Positions 16,597-25,400 of a stretch of DNA of 41,450 bases are shown piece by piece. The notes under the pieces are model-generated. The model was not told the DNA's origin and did not search any database. It saw only the letters and a list, made by a program, of their open reading frames with translations. Within the stretch, counting starts at the first letter, position 1; each line of letters opens with the position of its first letter. Source of the DNA: Pokkaliibacter plantistimulans (lineage in GTDB: Bacteria > Pseudomonadota > Gammaproteobacteria > Pseudomonadales > Balneatricaceae); assembly GCF_003194385.1 (NCBI RefSeq), contig NZ_LAPT01000145.1, positions 1-41,450 on the forward strand, in the 5' to 3' direction. The position numbers were made by a program, and so were the translations under genes.

Positions 16597-18330
16597 ATGC
16601 ACGACAATAAAAACAAAATGAAGCGCGCCGTTGTACTGAGCGCGATGTTGGTGATGTCAGGTATCAGCTGGGATGCGCTGGCAGACCAGTATCAGGATGC
16701 GGCGAAGAAGTGGGTTGGCTCTGAATTCAGTCCTTCGACCTTGTCCAAGGATGACCAGATGAAAGAGATGCAGTGGTTTATCGATGCCGCCAAGAAATTC
16801 CGCGGCATGGAAATCAATGTGGCCTCCGAAACTCTGACCACCCACGAGTACGAGTCCAAGGTGCTGGCGAAAGCCTTCACCGAAATCACCGGGATCAAGA
16901 TTCATCATGATCTGATTCAGGAAGGTGATGTGGTTGAGAAACTGCAGACCCAGATGCAGTCAGGCAAGAACATCTATGATGGCTACATCAACGACTCTGA
17001 CTTCATTGGTACTCATTTCCGCTACGGTAAAGTCGTCCCCATCAGCGATATGATCGCCGGTGATGGCAAGGATTACACCCTGCCAACCCTGGATCTGAAA
17101 GACTTTATCGGCCTGTCATTTACCACCGGTCCTGATGGCAAACTCTACCAGCTACCTGATCAGCAGTTTGCCAACCTGTACTGGTTCCGTGCTGACTGGT
17201 TTGCCCGTCCTGATCTGCAGGCCAAGTTCAAGGAAATCTACGGTTATGACCTGGGTGTACCCAAGAACTGGTCAGCCTATGAAGACATCGCTGAGTTCTT
17301 CACTGATAAGGTGAAAGAGATCGATGGTCAGCGTGTCTATGGTCACATGGATTACGGCAAGAAAGATCCCTCACTGGGCTGGCGCTTCACTGATGCGTGG
17401 TTCTCCATGGCCGGTGAAGGCGACAAAGGCCTGCCCAATGGCTTGCCTGTGGATGAGTGGGGTATTCGTGTAGAAGGTTGCCGTCCCGTTGGCTCCAGCG
17501 TTTCTCGTGGCGGTGCGACCAATGGCCCGGCTGCGGTATACGCCACCACCAAATATGTTGACTGGCTGCGTAAGTATGCGCCACCAGAAGCGCCCGGGAT
17601 GACTTTCTCTGAAGCAGGTCCTGTTCCTGCGCAGGGTAACGTTGCCCAGCAGATTTTCTGGTACACCGCCTTTACCGCCGATATGACCAAACCAGGCTTG
17701 CCTGTGGTCAATGCCGACGGTACGCCCAAGTGGCGCATGGCACCTTCACCTGTCGGCCCATACTGGGAAGAGGGGATGAAGAAAGGGTATCAGGACGTAG
17801 GTTCATGGACCTTCATGAAGTCCACACCGGATGATCGTCGTCTGGCGGCGTGGTTGTATGCCCAGTTCGTGGTGTCCAAAACCGTATCCCTGAAGAAAAC
17901 GCTGGTGGGTCTGACACCGATTCGTGAATCGGATATTACCTCACAGGCGATGACTGAAGTGGCGCCAAAGCTGGGTGGTCTGGTGGAGTTCTATCGTAGC
18001 CCTGCTCGTACCGAGTGGACGCCTACTGGAACCAACGTACCGGACTATCCAAAGCTGGCTCAGCTGTGGTGGCAACATATTGCTGAAGCGGCGAACGGCG
18101 ACAAGACTCCTCAGGAAGCGCTGGATGGTCTGGCTGCTGATCAGGACAAGGTAATGGAGCGTCTTGAGCGCGCCAAGGTACAGGGTGACTGCGGACCCAA
18201 GCTGAATGAGCCGAAGGATCCCGAGTACTGGCTGAGTCAGCCAGGCGCGCCCAAGCCCAAGCTTGCTAATGAGAAGCCAAAAGGCGAAACCGTCTCCTAT
18301 GACGAGCTGATTAAGTCCTGGCAGAAATAA
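16597..18330 (+). CDS. glpV: Periplasmic substrate-binding protein of glycerol-type ABC importer, GlpV-like
   Basis: Captures the substrate in the periplasm and delivers it to the permeases. The 577-aa length is large for sugar-binding proteins but normal for this glycerol-type family. A Sec signal peptide ends at about residue 26 (cleavage after DALA); there is no lipobox cysteine. The mature part is a family 1-type extracellular binding protein, with stretches such as VNVASETLTTHEYESKVL-like opening and LPDQQFANLYWFRADWF. An in-frame start 57 nt upstream exists, but ATG 16597 has GAGG at suitable spacing and precedes the signal peptide. An ATG at 16618 is also possible. Confidence 0.9.
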   Translation: MHDNKNKMKRAVVLSAMLVMSGISWDALADQYQDAAKKWVGSEFSPSTLSKDDQMKEMQWFIDAAKKFRGMEINVASETLTTHEYESKVLAKAFTEITGIKIHHDLIQEGDVVEKLQTQMQSGKNIYDGYINDSDFIGTHFRYGKVVPISDMIAGDGKDYTLPTLDLKDFIGLSFTTGPDGKLYQLPDQQFANLYWFRADWFARPDLQAKFKEIYGYDLGVPKNWSAYEDIAEFFTDKVKEIDGQRVYGHMDYGKKDPSLGWRFTDAWFSMAGEGDKGLPNGLPVDEWGIRVEGCRPVGSSVSRGGATNGPAAVYATTKYVDWLRKYAPPEAPGMTFSEAGPVPAQGNVAQQIFWYTAFTADMTKPGLPVVNADGTPKWRMAPSPVGPYWEEGMKKGYQDVGSWTFMKSTPDDRRLAAWLYAQFVVSKTVSLKKTLVGLTPIRESDITSQAMTEVAPKLGGLVEFYRSPARTEWTPTGTNVPDYPKLAQLWWQHIAEAANGDKTPQEALDGLAADQDKVMERLERAKVQGDCGPKLNEPKDPEYWLSQPGAPKPKLANEKPKGETVSYDELIKSWQK

Positions 18331-18787
18331 GTGCCATAGCTCGAACGCGTTCACGTTCTAGCAGGCTCAGGTCAGACCAGGCGAAAAGCACTGAGGATAC
18401 GAGCGTAGTGACCCTGCATAAGTATTCCGAGGTGTGTTTTCAACGAGGTGTGGCTAATGCGCAGCTGATCGTGAACATGTTCTGAGGCTTATTAGGTCTG
18501 AACAGGCAAATCTGGCCGCAGTTCCAATGGCAGCGTCATTGGGGCTGTGGCTTTTTTGTTGGTGTGACAGGTTGGAGAAGTGAGAAGAGCCAGACGATCG
18601 CCCTGAACAGGAGCAGAGGCAAGGCAGAGCCGATTTTGCCGGTATAACGGGCTGATTGATTTAAAACGAGGGCGTCTTAAGAGATTTAACTAAGTAAAAA
18701 CAGACGCTAGAGGTATTTGGGATAGCTGACTGATGTAGTCAGAAAATCATGTTACTAAGGGGGGAAGTAGTAGATGAAGGATTCATC
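18331..18787. other. Gene-free stretch between ABC operon and tRNA-Tyr genes
   Basis: No credible coding region. It holds the operon terminator (18514-18557) and, at its right edge, the hairpin that follows the downstream tRNA-Tyr on the minus strand. Nothing else recognisable. Confidence 0.7.
18514..18557 (+). terminator. Terminator of the ABC importer operon
   Basis: GCCGCAG (18515-18521) pairs with CTGTGGC (18545-18551, one G-T pair), and CCAATG pairs with CATTGG further in. A run of six T follows (18552-18557). Confidence 0.75.
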
Positions 18788-18871
18788 TGGTGGTGGGGGG
18801 TGGATTCGAACCACCGAAGCTCACGCGTCAGATTTACAGTCTGATCCCTTTGGCCACTCGGGAACCCCACC
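18788..18871 (-). tRNA. tRNA-Tyr (anticodon GTA), second copy
   Basis: An 84-nt class II tRNA. On the minus strand it begins GGTGGGGTTCCCGAG, carries the anticodon in CTGTAAATC, has a long variable arm and ends ...CCACCACCA with encoded CCA (18788-18790). It appears identical to the copy at 18961-19044 and lies 89 nt downstream of it on the same transcript. A perfect AGATGAA/TTCATCT hairpin (18772-18788) begins at its last base. Confidence 0.97.
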
Positions 18872-18939
18872 AGGATGAACACTTGTACGTTTGCTGGATT
18901 CCAGTTCAAGGAGGCTTAATGAACTGTCATTTTTGCGGT

Positions 18940-18960
18940 AGTGATGTCGTTGACATCACT
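18940..18960 (-). repeat. Perfect hairpin between the two tRNA-Tyr genes
   Basis: AGTGATGTC (18940-18948) and GACATCACT (18952-18960) are a perfect 9-nt inverted repeat around a 3-nt loop, directly abutting the CCA end of the first tRNA-Tyr. No T-run follows, so it is more likely an RNA-processing or stability element than a terminator. Confidence 0.6.
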
Positions 18961-19044
18961 TGGTGGTGGGGGGTGGATTCGAACCACCGAAGCTCACGCG
19001 TCAGATTTACAGTCTGATCCCTTTGGCCACTCGGGAACCCCACC
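18961..19044 (-). tRNA. tRNA-Tyr (anticodon GTA), first copy
   Basis: An 84-nt class II tRNA with the same sequence as the other copy, encoded CCA at 18961-18963 and GTA anticodon. It is promoter-proximal on the minus strand, with a strong promoter 18-46 nt upstream. Tandem tRNA-Tyr genes also occur in E. coli (tyrT/tyrV). Confidence 0.97.
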
Positions 19045-19061
19045 GCGTCAAGTGAGGGCGC

Positions 19062-19090
19062 ATAATATTGATTTCAGAGGACTTTGTAAA
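19062..19090 (-). promoter_or_regulatory. Promoter of the tRNA-Tyr pair with GC-rich discriminator
   Basis: On the minus strand TTTACA (19090-19085), a 17-nt spacer and TATTAT (19067-19062) form a good sigma-70 promoter. The bases after the -10 box are GCGCCC, a GC-rich discriminator as expected for stringently controlled stable RNA genes. Confidence 0.75.
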
Positions 19091-19304
19091 TAGTCGTGTG
19101 CTGATTTTGTCTTGGTGCATTCGTCAGCAGAAGAAGAGAGAGCGCCTGTCAGATTGGGAATAAAGGGGTATTGAGCATTCCCTGAACAATGGTTTTTTTG
19201 ATTACATAAAATAACAAAAAGGTCTTCAGGGGCTAATCTCCGATGAATCCTGACGTTGCTCTCCCTGCCCGCCGGAATACCCCAAAAGAGCTAAAAATCA
19301 AGTC

Positions 19305-19333
19305 TTGATGTGAGGTGGATGTACTCCTATATT
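19305..19333 (+). promoter_or_regulatory. Promoter of the nrdAB genes
   Basis: TTGATG (19305-19310), a 17-nt spacer and TATATT (19328-19333). The predicted leader is about 140 nt. The -10 box lies inside an NrdR-like box. The rest of the 434-nt gap between the tRNA-Tyr genes and nrdA has no credible gene. Confidence 0.6.
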
Positions 19334-19370
19334 TGCTGCCTATTGAATCCCTTGATACTACATCTTGTGC
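19324..19370 (+). promoter_or_regulatory. Tandem NrdR-like operator boxes
   Basis: Two 16-nt boxes resemble the NrdR consensus acaCwAtATaTwGtgt: CTCCTATATTTGCTGC (19324-19339) and ATACTACATCTTGTGC (19355-19370). Their starts are 31 nt apart, about three helical turns, as is usual for NrdR pairs. The first overlaps the -10 box. This predicts repression of nrdAB when dNTP levels are sufficient. Confidence 0.6.
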
Positions 19371-19478
19371 TTCTTCCTGATAGTGACTACTAGATAGAAG
19401 AGGCGCAAAGCTATTTGTGCGATGCTGATCAAGGTTTGAGCATTCTGGCAGCATACGTTGAGGACGGAAGACTTGAGC

Positions 19479-21740
19479 ATGCAAGATATTATGGTGACCA
19501 AACGCGACGGGCGTAAGGAATCGATTGACCTGGACAAGATTCACAAGGTAATCGCCTGGGCCGCGGAAGGGTTGGAAAATGTCTCTGTTTCTCAGGTCGA
19601 GCTGAAAGCTCACTTGCAGTTCTTTGATGGTATTCGTACCAACGACATCCATGAGACGCTGATCAAGTCGGCAGCGGATCTGATCTCTGAAGATGCACCT
19701 GACTATCAGTATCTGGCAGCTCGTCTGGCAATCTTCCATCTGCGCAAGAAGGCATTCGGCCAGTTTGAACCGCCTCACCTGTTTGAGCATGTTTCCAAGT
19801 TGGTGGATTCAGGTCGTTATGATCGTCATCTGCTGGAAGATTACAGCCCTGAAGAGTTTGATCAGCTGAATGGTTTTCTTGACCACTGGCGTGATATGAA
19901 TTTCAGCTATGCCGCCGTCAAGCAGCTGGAAGGCAAGTATCTGACCCAGAACCGTGTCACCGGCGAAATCTACGAAAGCCCGCAGCAACTATATATGTTG
20001 GTCGCAGCCTGTCTGTTTGCGCACTACCCCAAGGCTACCCGTCTGGATTACGTGCGTCGCTTCTACGATGCCTGCTCCAACTTCAAGCTGTCGCTACCAA
20101 CCCCCATCATGTCTGGTGTGCGTACGCCTACCCGTCAGTTCAGCTCCTGTGTACTGATTGAGGCGGCGGATTCGCTGGACTCTATCAATGCCACTGCTTC
20201 TGCGATTGTGAAATATGTCAGTCAGCGAGCGGGCATCGGCGTCAATATGGGTAACATCCGTGCACTGGGCAGTCCGATCCGTGGTGGCGAAGCGTTCCAC
20301 ACTGGCATGATTCCTTTTGTGAAACACATCCAGACCGCCGTTAAGTCCTGTTCACAGGGCGGTGTTCGCGGTGGCGCAGCTACCGTGTTCTACCCCATTT
20401 GGCATCTGGAAGTAGAGTCGCTGCTGGTGCTGAAAAACAACCGTGGTGTGGAAGAAAACCGTGCCCGTCATGTGGATCACGCTTTCCAGTTCAACCGTCT
20501 GATGTACCAGCGCTTGATCAAAGGCGAGAACATTACCCTGTTCAGTCCTTCAGACGTCCCTGGCCTGTACAAGTCTTTCTTTGATGATCAGGAAGAGTTT
20601 GAGCGTCTGTACGTGCAGTACGAGCAGGATGCCAGCATCCGCAAGAAAACGGTGAAAGCGGTCGACCTATTCAGCATGTTTGCTCAGGAGCGTGCGCAAA
20701 CCGGGCGTATCTACCTGCAGAACGTCGACCACTGCAACACCCGCAGTGCTTTCAACCCCAAGAAAGCGCCAGTACACCAGAGCAACCTGTGCATGGAAAT
20801 CACCCTGCCAACCAAGCCGTTGTTCGATGTGCGTGATGCAGAAGGGGAAATTGCCCTCTGTACGCTGTCTGCGTTCAACCTGGGTGCGCTGGAGAACCTC
20901 GACGAGCTGGAAGAACTGTCTGAGCTGATCGTGCGTGCGCTGGACAGCCTGCTGAGCTATCAGGACTATCCGCTGCCTGCAGCCCACAGTGCTTCCATGA
21001 AGCGCCGCACTCTGGGTGTAGGCGTGACCAACTTTGCCTATTATCTGGCCAAGCATGGAGTGAAGTACTCTGATGGTTCTGCCAATGCGCTGACTCATCG
21101 CACTTTTGAAGCGATGCAGTATTTCCTGCTGAAAGCGTCCAATAAACTGGCCATCGAACTGGGGCAGTGTGAGGCATTTGCCGATACGTTCTATGCGGAA
21201 GGCCTGATGCCTATCGACACCTATAAGAAGGATGTTGATGGTTTCTGTCAGGAGCCTCTGCATCTGGACTGGGACAGTCTGCGGGACTCAATTGTGACCC
21301 ATGGCCTGCGTAACAGCACCGTGACGGCAATCATGCCCTGTGAGACATCATCACAGATTACCAACTCCACCAATGGCATTGAGCCTCCCCGCGGCTTTGT
21401 TAGTGTCAAGGCAAGCAAGGACGGTATTCTCAAGCAGGTGGTGCCTGAATATGAGCGTCTGAAAGATAACTATGAGTTGTTATGGCAGATCCCTAACAAT
21501 GAAGGTTACCTGCAGCTGGTGGGGATCATGCAGAAGTTTGTCGACCAGTCGATTTCTGCCAATACCAACTATGATCCTTCCCGTTTTGAAGGTGAGAAAG
21601 TGCCCATGAAGCAGCTGCTGAAAGATCTGCTGACGGCATACAAATACGGCGTGAAAACACTGTATTACCACAATACCCGTGATGGCGCGAAAGATGATCA
21701 GAGCGACTCTGGCTGCGAAGGCGGAGCGTGCAAGCTGTAA
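19479..21740 (+). CDS. nrdA: Ribonucleoside-diphosphate reductase class Ia, alpha subunit
   Basis: Reduces ribonucleoside diphosphates to deoxy forms, using a radical delivered from NrdB. The 753-aa protein is close to E. coli NrdA throughout. An ATP-cone regulatory domain fills about residues 5-95. Active-site residues are present: C224 and C461 (reducing pair), C438 (thiyl radical) and E440. The radical-transfer tyrosine pair is in TLYYHNTRD, and the C-terminal shuttle pair is in CEGGACKL. ATG 19479 is chosen because it aligns with the E. coli start; an in-frame TTG lies 21 nt upstream and another ATG 12 nt downstream. Confidence 0.98.
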   Translation: MQDIMVTKRDGRKESIDLDKIHKVIAWAAEGLENVSVSQVELKAHLQFFDGIRTNDIHETLIKSAADLISEDAPDYQYLAARLAIFHLRKKAFGQFEPPHLFEHVSKLVDSGRYDRHLLEDYSPEEFDQLNGFLDHWRDMNFSYAAVKQLEGKYLTQNRVTGEIYESPQQLYMLVAACLFAHYPKATRLDYVRRFYDACSNFKLSLPTPIMSGVRTPTRQFSSCVLIEAADSLDSINATASAIVKYVSQRAGIGVNMGNIRALGSPIRGGEAFHTGMIPFVKHIQTAVKSCSQGGVRGGAATVFYPIWHLEVESLLVLKNNRGVEENRARHVDHAFQFNRLMYQRLIKGENITLFSPSDVPGLYKSFFDDQEEFERLYVQYEQDASIRKKTVKAVDLFSMFAQERAQTGRIYLQNVDHCNTRSAFNPKKAPVHQSNLCMEITLPTKPLFDVRDAEGEIALCTLSAFNLGALENLDELEELSELIVRALDSLLSYQDYPLPAAHSASMKRRTLGVGVTNFAYYLAKHGVKYSDGSANALTHRTFEAMQYFLLKASNKLAIELGQCEAFADTFYAEGLMPIDTYKKDVDGFCQEPLHLDWDSLRDSIVTHGLRNSTVTAIMPCETSSQITNSTNGIEPPRGFVSVKASKDGILKQVVPEYERLKDNYELLWQIPNNEGYLQLVGIMQKFVDQSISANTNYDPSRFEGEKVPMKQLLKDLLTAYKYGVKTLYYHNTRDGAKDDQSDSGCEGGACKL

Positions 21741-21757
21741 CAGCTGATCGTACTACT

Positions 21758-21807
21758 GCAGGGGGCTTCGGCCCCTGTACGGCAGCGAATCTCGCCCCTG
21801 TATGGCA
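21758..21807 (+). other. nrdA-nrdB intergenic hairpin and repeat
   Basis: CAGGGGGCTTCGGCCCCTG (21759-21777) forms a very stable stem with a TTCG tetraloop. The segment GCCCCTGTACGGCA (21771-21784) is repeated with one change at 21794-21807, so the GCAGGGG arm can pair with either copy. No T-run follows. It could stabilise or tune the mRNA between the two subunit genes. Confidence 0.55.
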
Positions 21808-21861
21808 AGCCTGTGCAGGTTCTGCGTTTCCCGGACTTTTCAGAATAGTTTTAACATCATC

Positions 21862-22992
21862 ATGGCCTACTCAACCTTTAACCGAAACGTTTACGACCAC
21901 CTGCGTCAACCCATGTTCTTCGGTGAGAACGTTAACGTTGCCCGTTATGATCAGCAGAAGCATCCGATCTTTGAAAAGCTGATTGAGAAACAGCTGTCTT
22001 TCTTCTGGCGCCCGGAAGAGGTCGACCTGACCACTGATCGCAAGGATTTCGTCAATCTGCCTGCCCATGAACAGCACATTTTCCTGAGTAATCTGAAATA
22101 CCAGACACTGCTGGACTCGGTACAGGGGCGTTCACCCAACGTGGCATTCCTGCCTGTGGTGTCGTTACCAGAGCTGGAAACCTGGCTGGAAACCTGGTCG
22201 TTCAGCGAAACCATCCACAGCCGCAGTTACACCCATATCATTCGCAACGTGGTCACTGATCCTTCCAAGGTGTTTGATGACATCCTGCTGAACGAGGAGA
22301 TCACCAAGCGCGCTATTTCTGTCACGGCGTACTACGACGATTTTATTGAGGTGTCCTCGCTGTATACCCTGTATGGCGAAGGCTGCCATGTAGTGAATGG
22401 CAAAGAGATCGATATCAGTCTGCGAGAGCTGAAAAAGAAACTCTACCTGACGCTGGCCTCAGTCAACGTGCTGGAAGCGATCCGCTTCTACGTCAGTTTT
22501 GCCTGTTCTTTTGCTTTCGCTGAGCGGGCTCTGATGGAAGGCAATGCCAAAATCATCAAGTTCATCGCCCGTGATGAGGCGCTGCATTTGTCTGGTACGC
22601 AACAGATGCTGAGCCTGATGGCTTCTGGCAGTGATGATCCTGAAATGGTGGATGTTGCGCGCGAATGCCGTGATGAAGTTATCGAAATTTTCCGGCAGGC
22701 TGCAGAGCAGGAAAAAGAGTGGGCTCAGTACCTGTTCAAGGATGGCTCCATGATCGGTCTGAACGCCAACATTCTCGGTCAGTACGTGGAGTACATCACC
22801 AATGTCCGTATGCGGGCGCTGGGGCTGGAACCTCTGTTCAGTGTGCACAGTAATCCGCTGCCCTGGATCAACAGCTGGCTGACCAGTGATAACGTTCAGG
22901 TAGCGCCGCAGGAGTCGGAGATCAGCTCTTATCTGGTCGGTGCTATCGACAGTAGCGTGGATAGTGATGACTTCGATGATTTCGACCTGTAA
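21862..22992 (+). CDS. nrdB: Ribonucleoside-diphosphate reductase class Ia, beta subunit
   Basis: Houses the diiron centre and the stable tyrosyl radical that starts catalysis in NrdA. The 376-aa protein matches E. coli NrdB: D85, E116, H119 and the radical tyrosine Y123 are in place, and the second iron-ligand motif is in [13 protein letters not shown]. The C-terminal tail (ending DDFDDFDL) is the acidic NrdA-binding peptide. ATG 21862 matches the family N-terminus MAYSTF; an earlier in-frame ATG at 21802 lies in the intergenic repeat. No clear Shine-Dalgarno is visible before ATG 21862. Confidence 0.98.
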   Translation: MAYSTFNRNVYDHLRQPMFFGENVNVARYDQQKHPIFEKLIEKQLSFFWRPEEVDLTTDRKDFVNLPAHEQHIFLSNLKYQTLLDSVQGRSPNVAFLPVVSLPELETWLETWSFSETIHSRSYTHIIRNVVTDPSKVFDDILLNEEITKRAISVTAYYDDFIEVSSLYTLYGEGCHVVNGKEIDISLRELKKKLYLTLASVNVLEAIRFYVSFACSFAFAERALMEGNAKIIKFIARDEALHLSGTQQMLSLMASGSDDPEMVDVARECRDEVIEIFRQAAEQEKEWAQYLFKDGSMIGLNANILGQYVEYITNVRMRALGLEPLFSVHSNPLPWINSWLTSDNVQVAPQESEISSYLVGAIDSSVDSDDFDDFDL

Positions 22993-23030
22993 TTGAAGCG
23001 CTGATGAGTGTGATGGGCAGGGCTCGGTGA

Positions 23031-23297
23031 ATGGATGCAGTGCGCCGTATTCGAGTAAATGACAGCCTGGAGTTTGACTACCAGCAGGAGTTCTCTCTGC
23101 TGGATGCCCTCGAGGCGCGGGCAGTTCCCGTCCTGCATAGCTGCCGTGGCGGTTATTGTGGTTGCTGTAAGGTGCGCTTGAGTGAGGGTCGTGTCAGCTG
23201 GCATCAGGATAGCCTGGTGCCTTTGCAGGATGATGAAATCCTGTGCTGTTGTTGCACACCCCTGACGGCCATTGCCATCAATGTGCCGGAATGCTGA
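23031..23297 (+). CDS. yfaE: YfaE-like 2Fe-2S ferredoxin for RNR maintenance
   Basis: A plant-type ferredoxin of 88 aa which in E. coli keeps the NrdB diiron centre and radical active. The cluster ligands are visible in SCRGGYCGCC (about 37-46), with the fourth ligand in LCCCCTPL (about 71-78); this last region has four consecutive cysteines, more than needed. It begins 38 nt after nrdB and continues the nrdAB operon, the same order as in E. coli. Confidence 0.92.
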   Translation: MDAVRRIRVNDSLEFDYQQEFSLLDALEARAVPVLHSCRGGYCGCCKVRLSEGRVSWHQDSLVPLQDDEILCCCCTPLTAIAINVPEC

Positions 23298-23305
23298 GGA
23301 TGAAG

Positions 23306-23707
23306 ATGGCCTGGTTCTGGTTGCTGGCGGTGGTAATGATTGCCGCAGGTGTCTATCACAGCCTGCGCATCAAGGATCAGGTGAAGTTAGTCGAGCAAAC
23401 TGGCTTTCATATTGATAAACGCTTCTTTTCTTCGCCGTCGTTGGCGCTGGATGATCAGCATCAACAGCTGGCACTTATCTATTCTCAGCGACTTGAAGTG
23501 CGGCCTTATAAGGATGTGGTTGCGTTTCAGCGGCACTATCGCACTCTGGATCATGGTAACAATCAGGGGCTTTATATTGCCCTGTATTGGCAGCAGAGTG
23601 ATGACCCCATGCTGCTGAAAGCGGATCGTGAGTCGGAGTGGGATGCCTTGTCTGCCGAGTTGCGACAAAGATTTGATGAGAGGCCAACGGTAAGGGCATT
23701 GCATTAG
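23306..23707 (+). CDS. Uncharacterised small membrane-anchored protein
   Basis: A protein of about 133 aa that I do not recognise. It has one N-terminal membrane helix (about residues 2-19) followed by a polar domain with many charged residues and an LYWQQSDDPMLLK stretch; no cysteine pairs or known motifs. The frame is also open from ATGs at 23291 and 23300; 23306 is preferred because GAGGA (23296-23300) then has normal spacing. It follows the ferredoxin gene almost without a gap, so it is cotranscribed with nrdAB, and ends at a strong terminator. Confidence 0.65.
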   Translation: MAWFWLLAVVMIAAGVYHSLRIKDQVKLVEQTGFHIDKRFFSSPSLALDDQHQQLALIYSQRLEVRPYKDVVAFQRHYRTLDHGNNQGLYIALYWQQSDDPMLLKADRESEWDALSAELRQRFDERPTVRALH

Positions 23708-23731
23708 CCCGAACAGCTTGGCGATATGTAC

Positions 23732-23770
23732 AAAAACGCCGCTGATTGATGAGATCAGCGGCGTTTTTTT
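23732..23770. terminator. Bidirectional terminator between the nrd operon and DAHP synthase
   Basis: ACGCCGCTGAT (23735-23745) pairs perfectly with ATCAGCGGCGT (23753-23763), flanked by A-run and T-run, so it works in both directions for the two convergent transcripts. Confidence 0.92.
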
Positions 23771-23785
23771 CTTGTACAGCTATGA

Positions 23786-25135
23786 CTAGCGCCGAGCGTC
23801 TTTCAGTGTGTCTGCAATCAGGAATGCAAGCTCCAGAACCTGATCAGCGTTTAGGCGCGGATCACAATAGGTGTGATAGCGATCGCCCAGCTGCTCTTCA
23901 GTGATCTGGTAGGCGCCGCCGATGCATTCTGTCACGTTCTTGCCAGTCATCTCGAAGTGCACGCCACCAGCATAAGAGCCTTCTGCCTTGTGAATCTGGA
24001 AGAAGGATTTCACTTCCGACAGCACCTGAGCTACTGAGCGGGTCTTGTAGCCGCTGCTGGCTTTAATGGTGTTGCCATGCATGGGGTCGCTGGACCACAG
24101 AACCTTACGCCCTTCGCGCTGAATGGCGCGAATCAGTGCTGGCATGTGCTCCTCAACCTTACCCGCACCCATGCGCACAATGATATTCAGGCGGCCAGGA
24201 TCGTTGTCAGGGTTAAGGATGTCGATCAGATGCAATAACTCATCCGGATCGGTAGTGGGGCCTGCTTTGATGCCTATGGGGTTGTGCACACCACGCAGAA
24301 ACTCAACATGAGCACCATCTGGCTGACGGGTACGGTCACCAATCCACAGCATGTGGGCCGAGCAGTCATACCACTGACCGGTCAGGCTGTCCTGACGGGT
24401 GAGAGCTTCCTCGTAAGGCAGCAGCAGTGCTTCATGTGAAGTATACAGAGCGGTTTCCTTCAGTTGAGGCGTGTTGCTGGCATGAATGCCACAGGCCTCC
24501 ATAAAGGTAAGCGCTTCATCGATACGGGTGGCCAGGCTCTGATAGCGCTCACCAAGGGGGCTTTTCTCAACGAAGTCGAGGTTCCACTGATGAACCTTGT
24601 GCAGGTCTGCCATGCCGCCCTGGGCAAAGGCGCGCAGCAGGTTCAGTGTCGCTGCCGCCTGATTGTAGGCTTTGACCATACGCTCAGGGTCAGGGGTGCG
24701 AGACTCTGCCGTGAAGTCAATGTTGTTGATGATGTCGCCACGATAGCTGGGCAACTCAATACCATTGATGGTTTCAGTGTCTGCAGAACGTGGTTTGGCA
24801 AACTGACCCGCCATGCGTGCTACTTTTACGACTGGGCAGCTTCCGGCGAAGGTAAGTACCACTGCCATCTGTAGCATGATTTTGAATGTGTCACGGATAT
24901 TGTTGGCGCTGAACTCAGCGAAGCTCTCGGCACAGTCTCCGCCCTGCAGCAGGAAGGCTTTGCCTTCAGTAACGAGCTGAAACTGGCGGCGCAGTTCGCG
25001 CGCTTCACCGGCAAATACCAGTGGGGGAAGTGCTGCCAGTTGCTGCTCAGCCTGATGTAACGCATCGGCATTAGGGTACTGGGGGATTTGGCGAATCGGA
25101 TGACTACGCCAGCTGGAAGGCGTCCACGGCTTCAT
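23786..25135 (-). CDS. 3-deoxy-7-phosphoheptulonate synthase, class II
   Basis: Condenses phosphoenolpyruvate and erythrose 4-phosphate, the first step of aromatic amino acid synthesis. The 449-aa length fits class II (plant/Pseudomonas-type) enzymes rather than the 350-aa class I AroFGH. Typical stretches are [26 protein letters not shown] with the metal-binding cysteine, [21 protein letters not shown]-like [12 protein letters not shown] and ECIGGA. The frame is open 75 nt further upstream, but ATG 25135 ([10 protein letters not shown]) fits the family N-terminus and has AGGA 9 nt before it. Confidence 0.95.
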   Translation of the reverse strand: MKPWTPSSWRSHPIRQIPQYPNADALHQAEQQLAALPPLVFAGEARELRRQFQLVTEGKAFLLQGGDCAESFAEFSANNIRDTFKIMLQMAVVLTFAGSCPVVKVARMAGQFAKPRSADTETINGIELPSYRGDIINNIDFTAESRTPDPERMVKAYNQAAATLNLLRAFAQGGMADLHKVHQWNLDFVEKSPLGERYQSLATRIDEALTFMEACGIHASNTPQLKETALYTSHEALLLPYEEALTRQDSLTGQWYDCSAHMLWIGDRTRQPDGAHVEFLRGVHNPIGIKAGPTTDPDELLHLIDILNPDNDPGRLNIIVRMGAGKVEEHMPALIRAIQREGRKVLWSSDPMHGNTIKASSGYKTRSVAQVLSEVKSFFQIHKAEGSYAGGVHFEMTGKNVTECIGGAYQITEEQLGDRYHTYCDPRLNADQVLELAFLIADTLKDARR

Positions 25136-25257
25136 TGCGGGGTATCCTGTCGTGTCTTTACGTACGTCTGGGGAGCCGAACATAGTTCCAGAGTTACTGT
25201 AGATACGCAAGGTTCGAGGTCAGATAAATCAACGATCTTTTAACTGAACGTAGCTTT

Positions 25258-25285
25258 TTGTGAAAGCGTAACTATTGAGTATAAT
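25258..25285 (+). promoter_or_regulatory. Sigma-70 promoter upstream of the response regulator
   Basis: TTGTGA (25258-25263), a 16-nt spacer and a perfect TATAAT (25280-25285). The predicted leader is about 110 nt. Confidence 0.65.
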
Positions 25286-25400
25286 TCCCCAAACATTTAT
25301 AAGCTGTAGTGCGCTATATTCACTTTTTGTTCACTGCGCTTACATCAATCCGTACTCACTATAACGGTGAGCATACACTTTCCAGCATCACGGATAAGAA

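Noticed and set aside
18788-19044. Direct repeat of 84 nt as a mobile or CRISPR-like repeat
   Set aside because: The two copies are tandem tRNA-Tyr genes with full cloverleaf and CCA ends.
20667-21263. Antisense open frame of 198 codons opposite nrdA
   Set aside because: Lies fully within the highly conserved nrdA catalytic region; no ribosome-binding site or recognisable domain.
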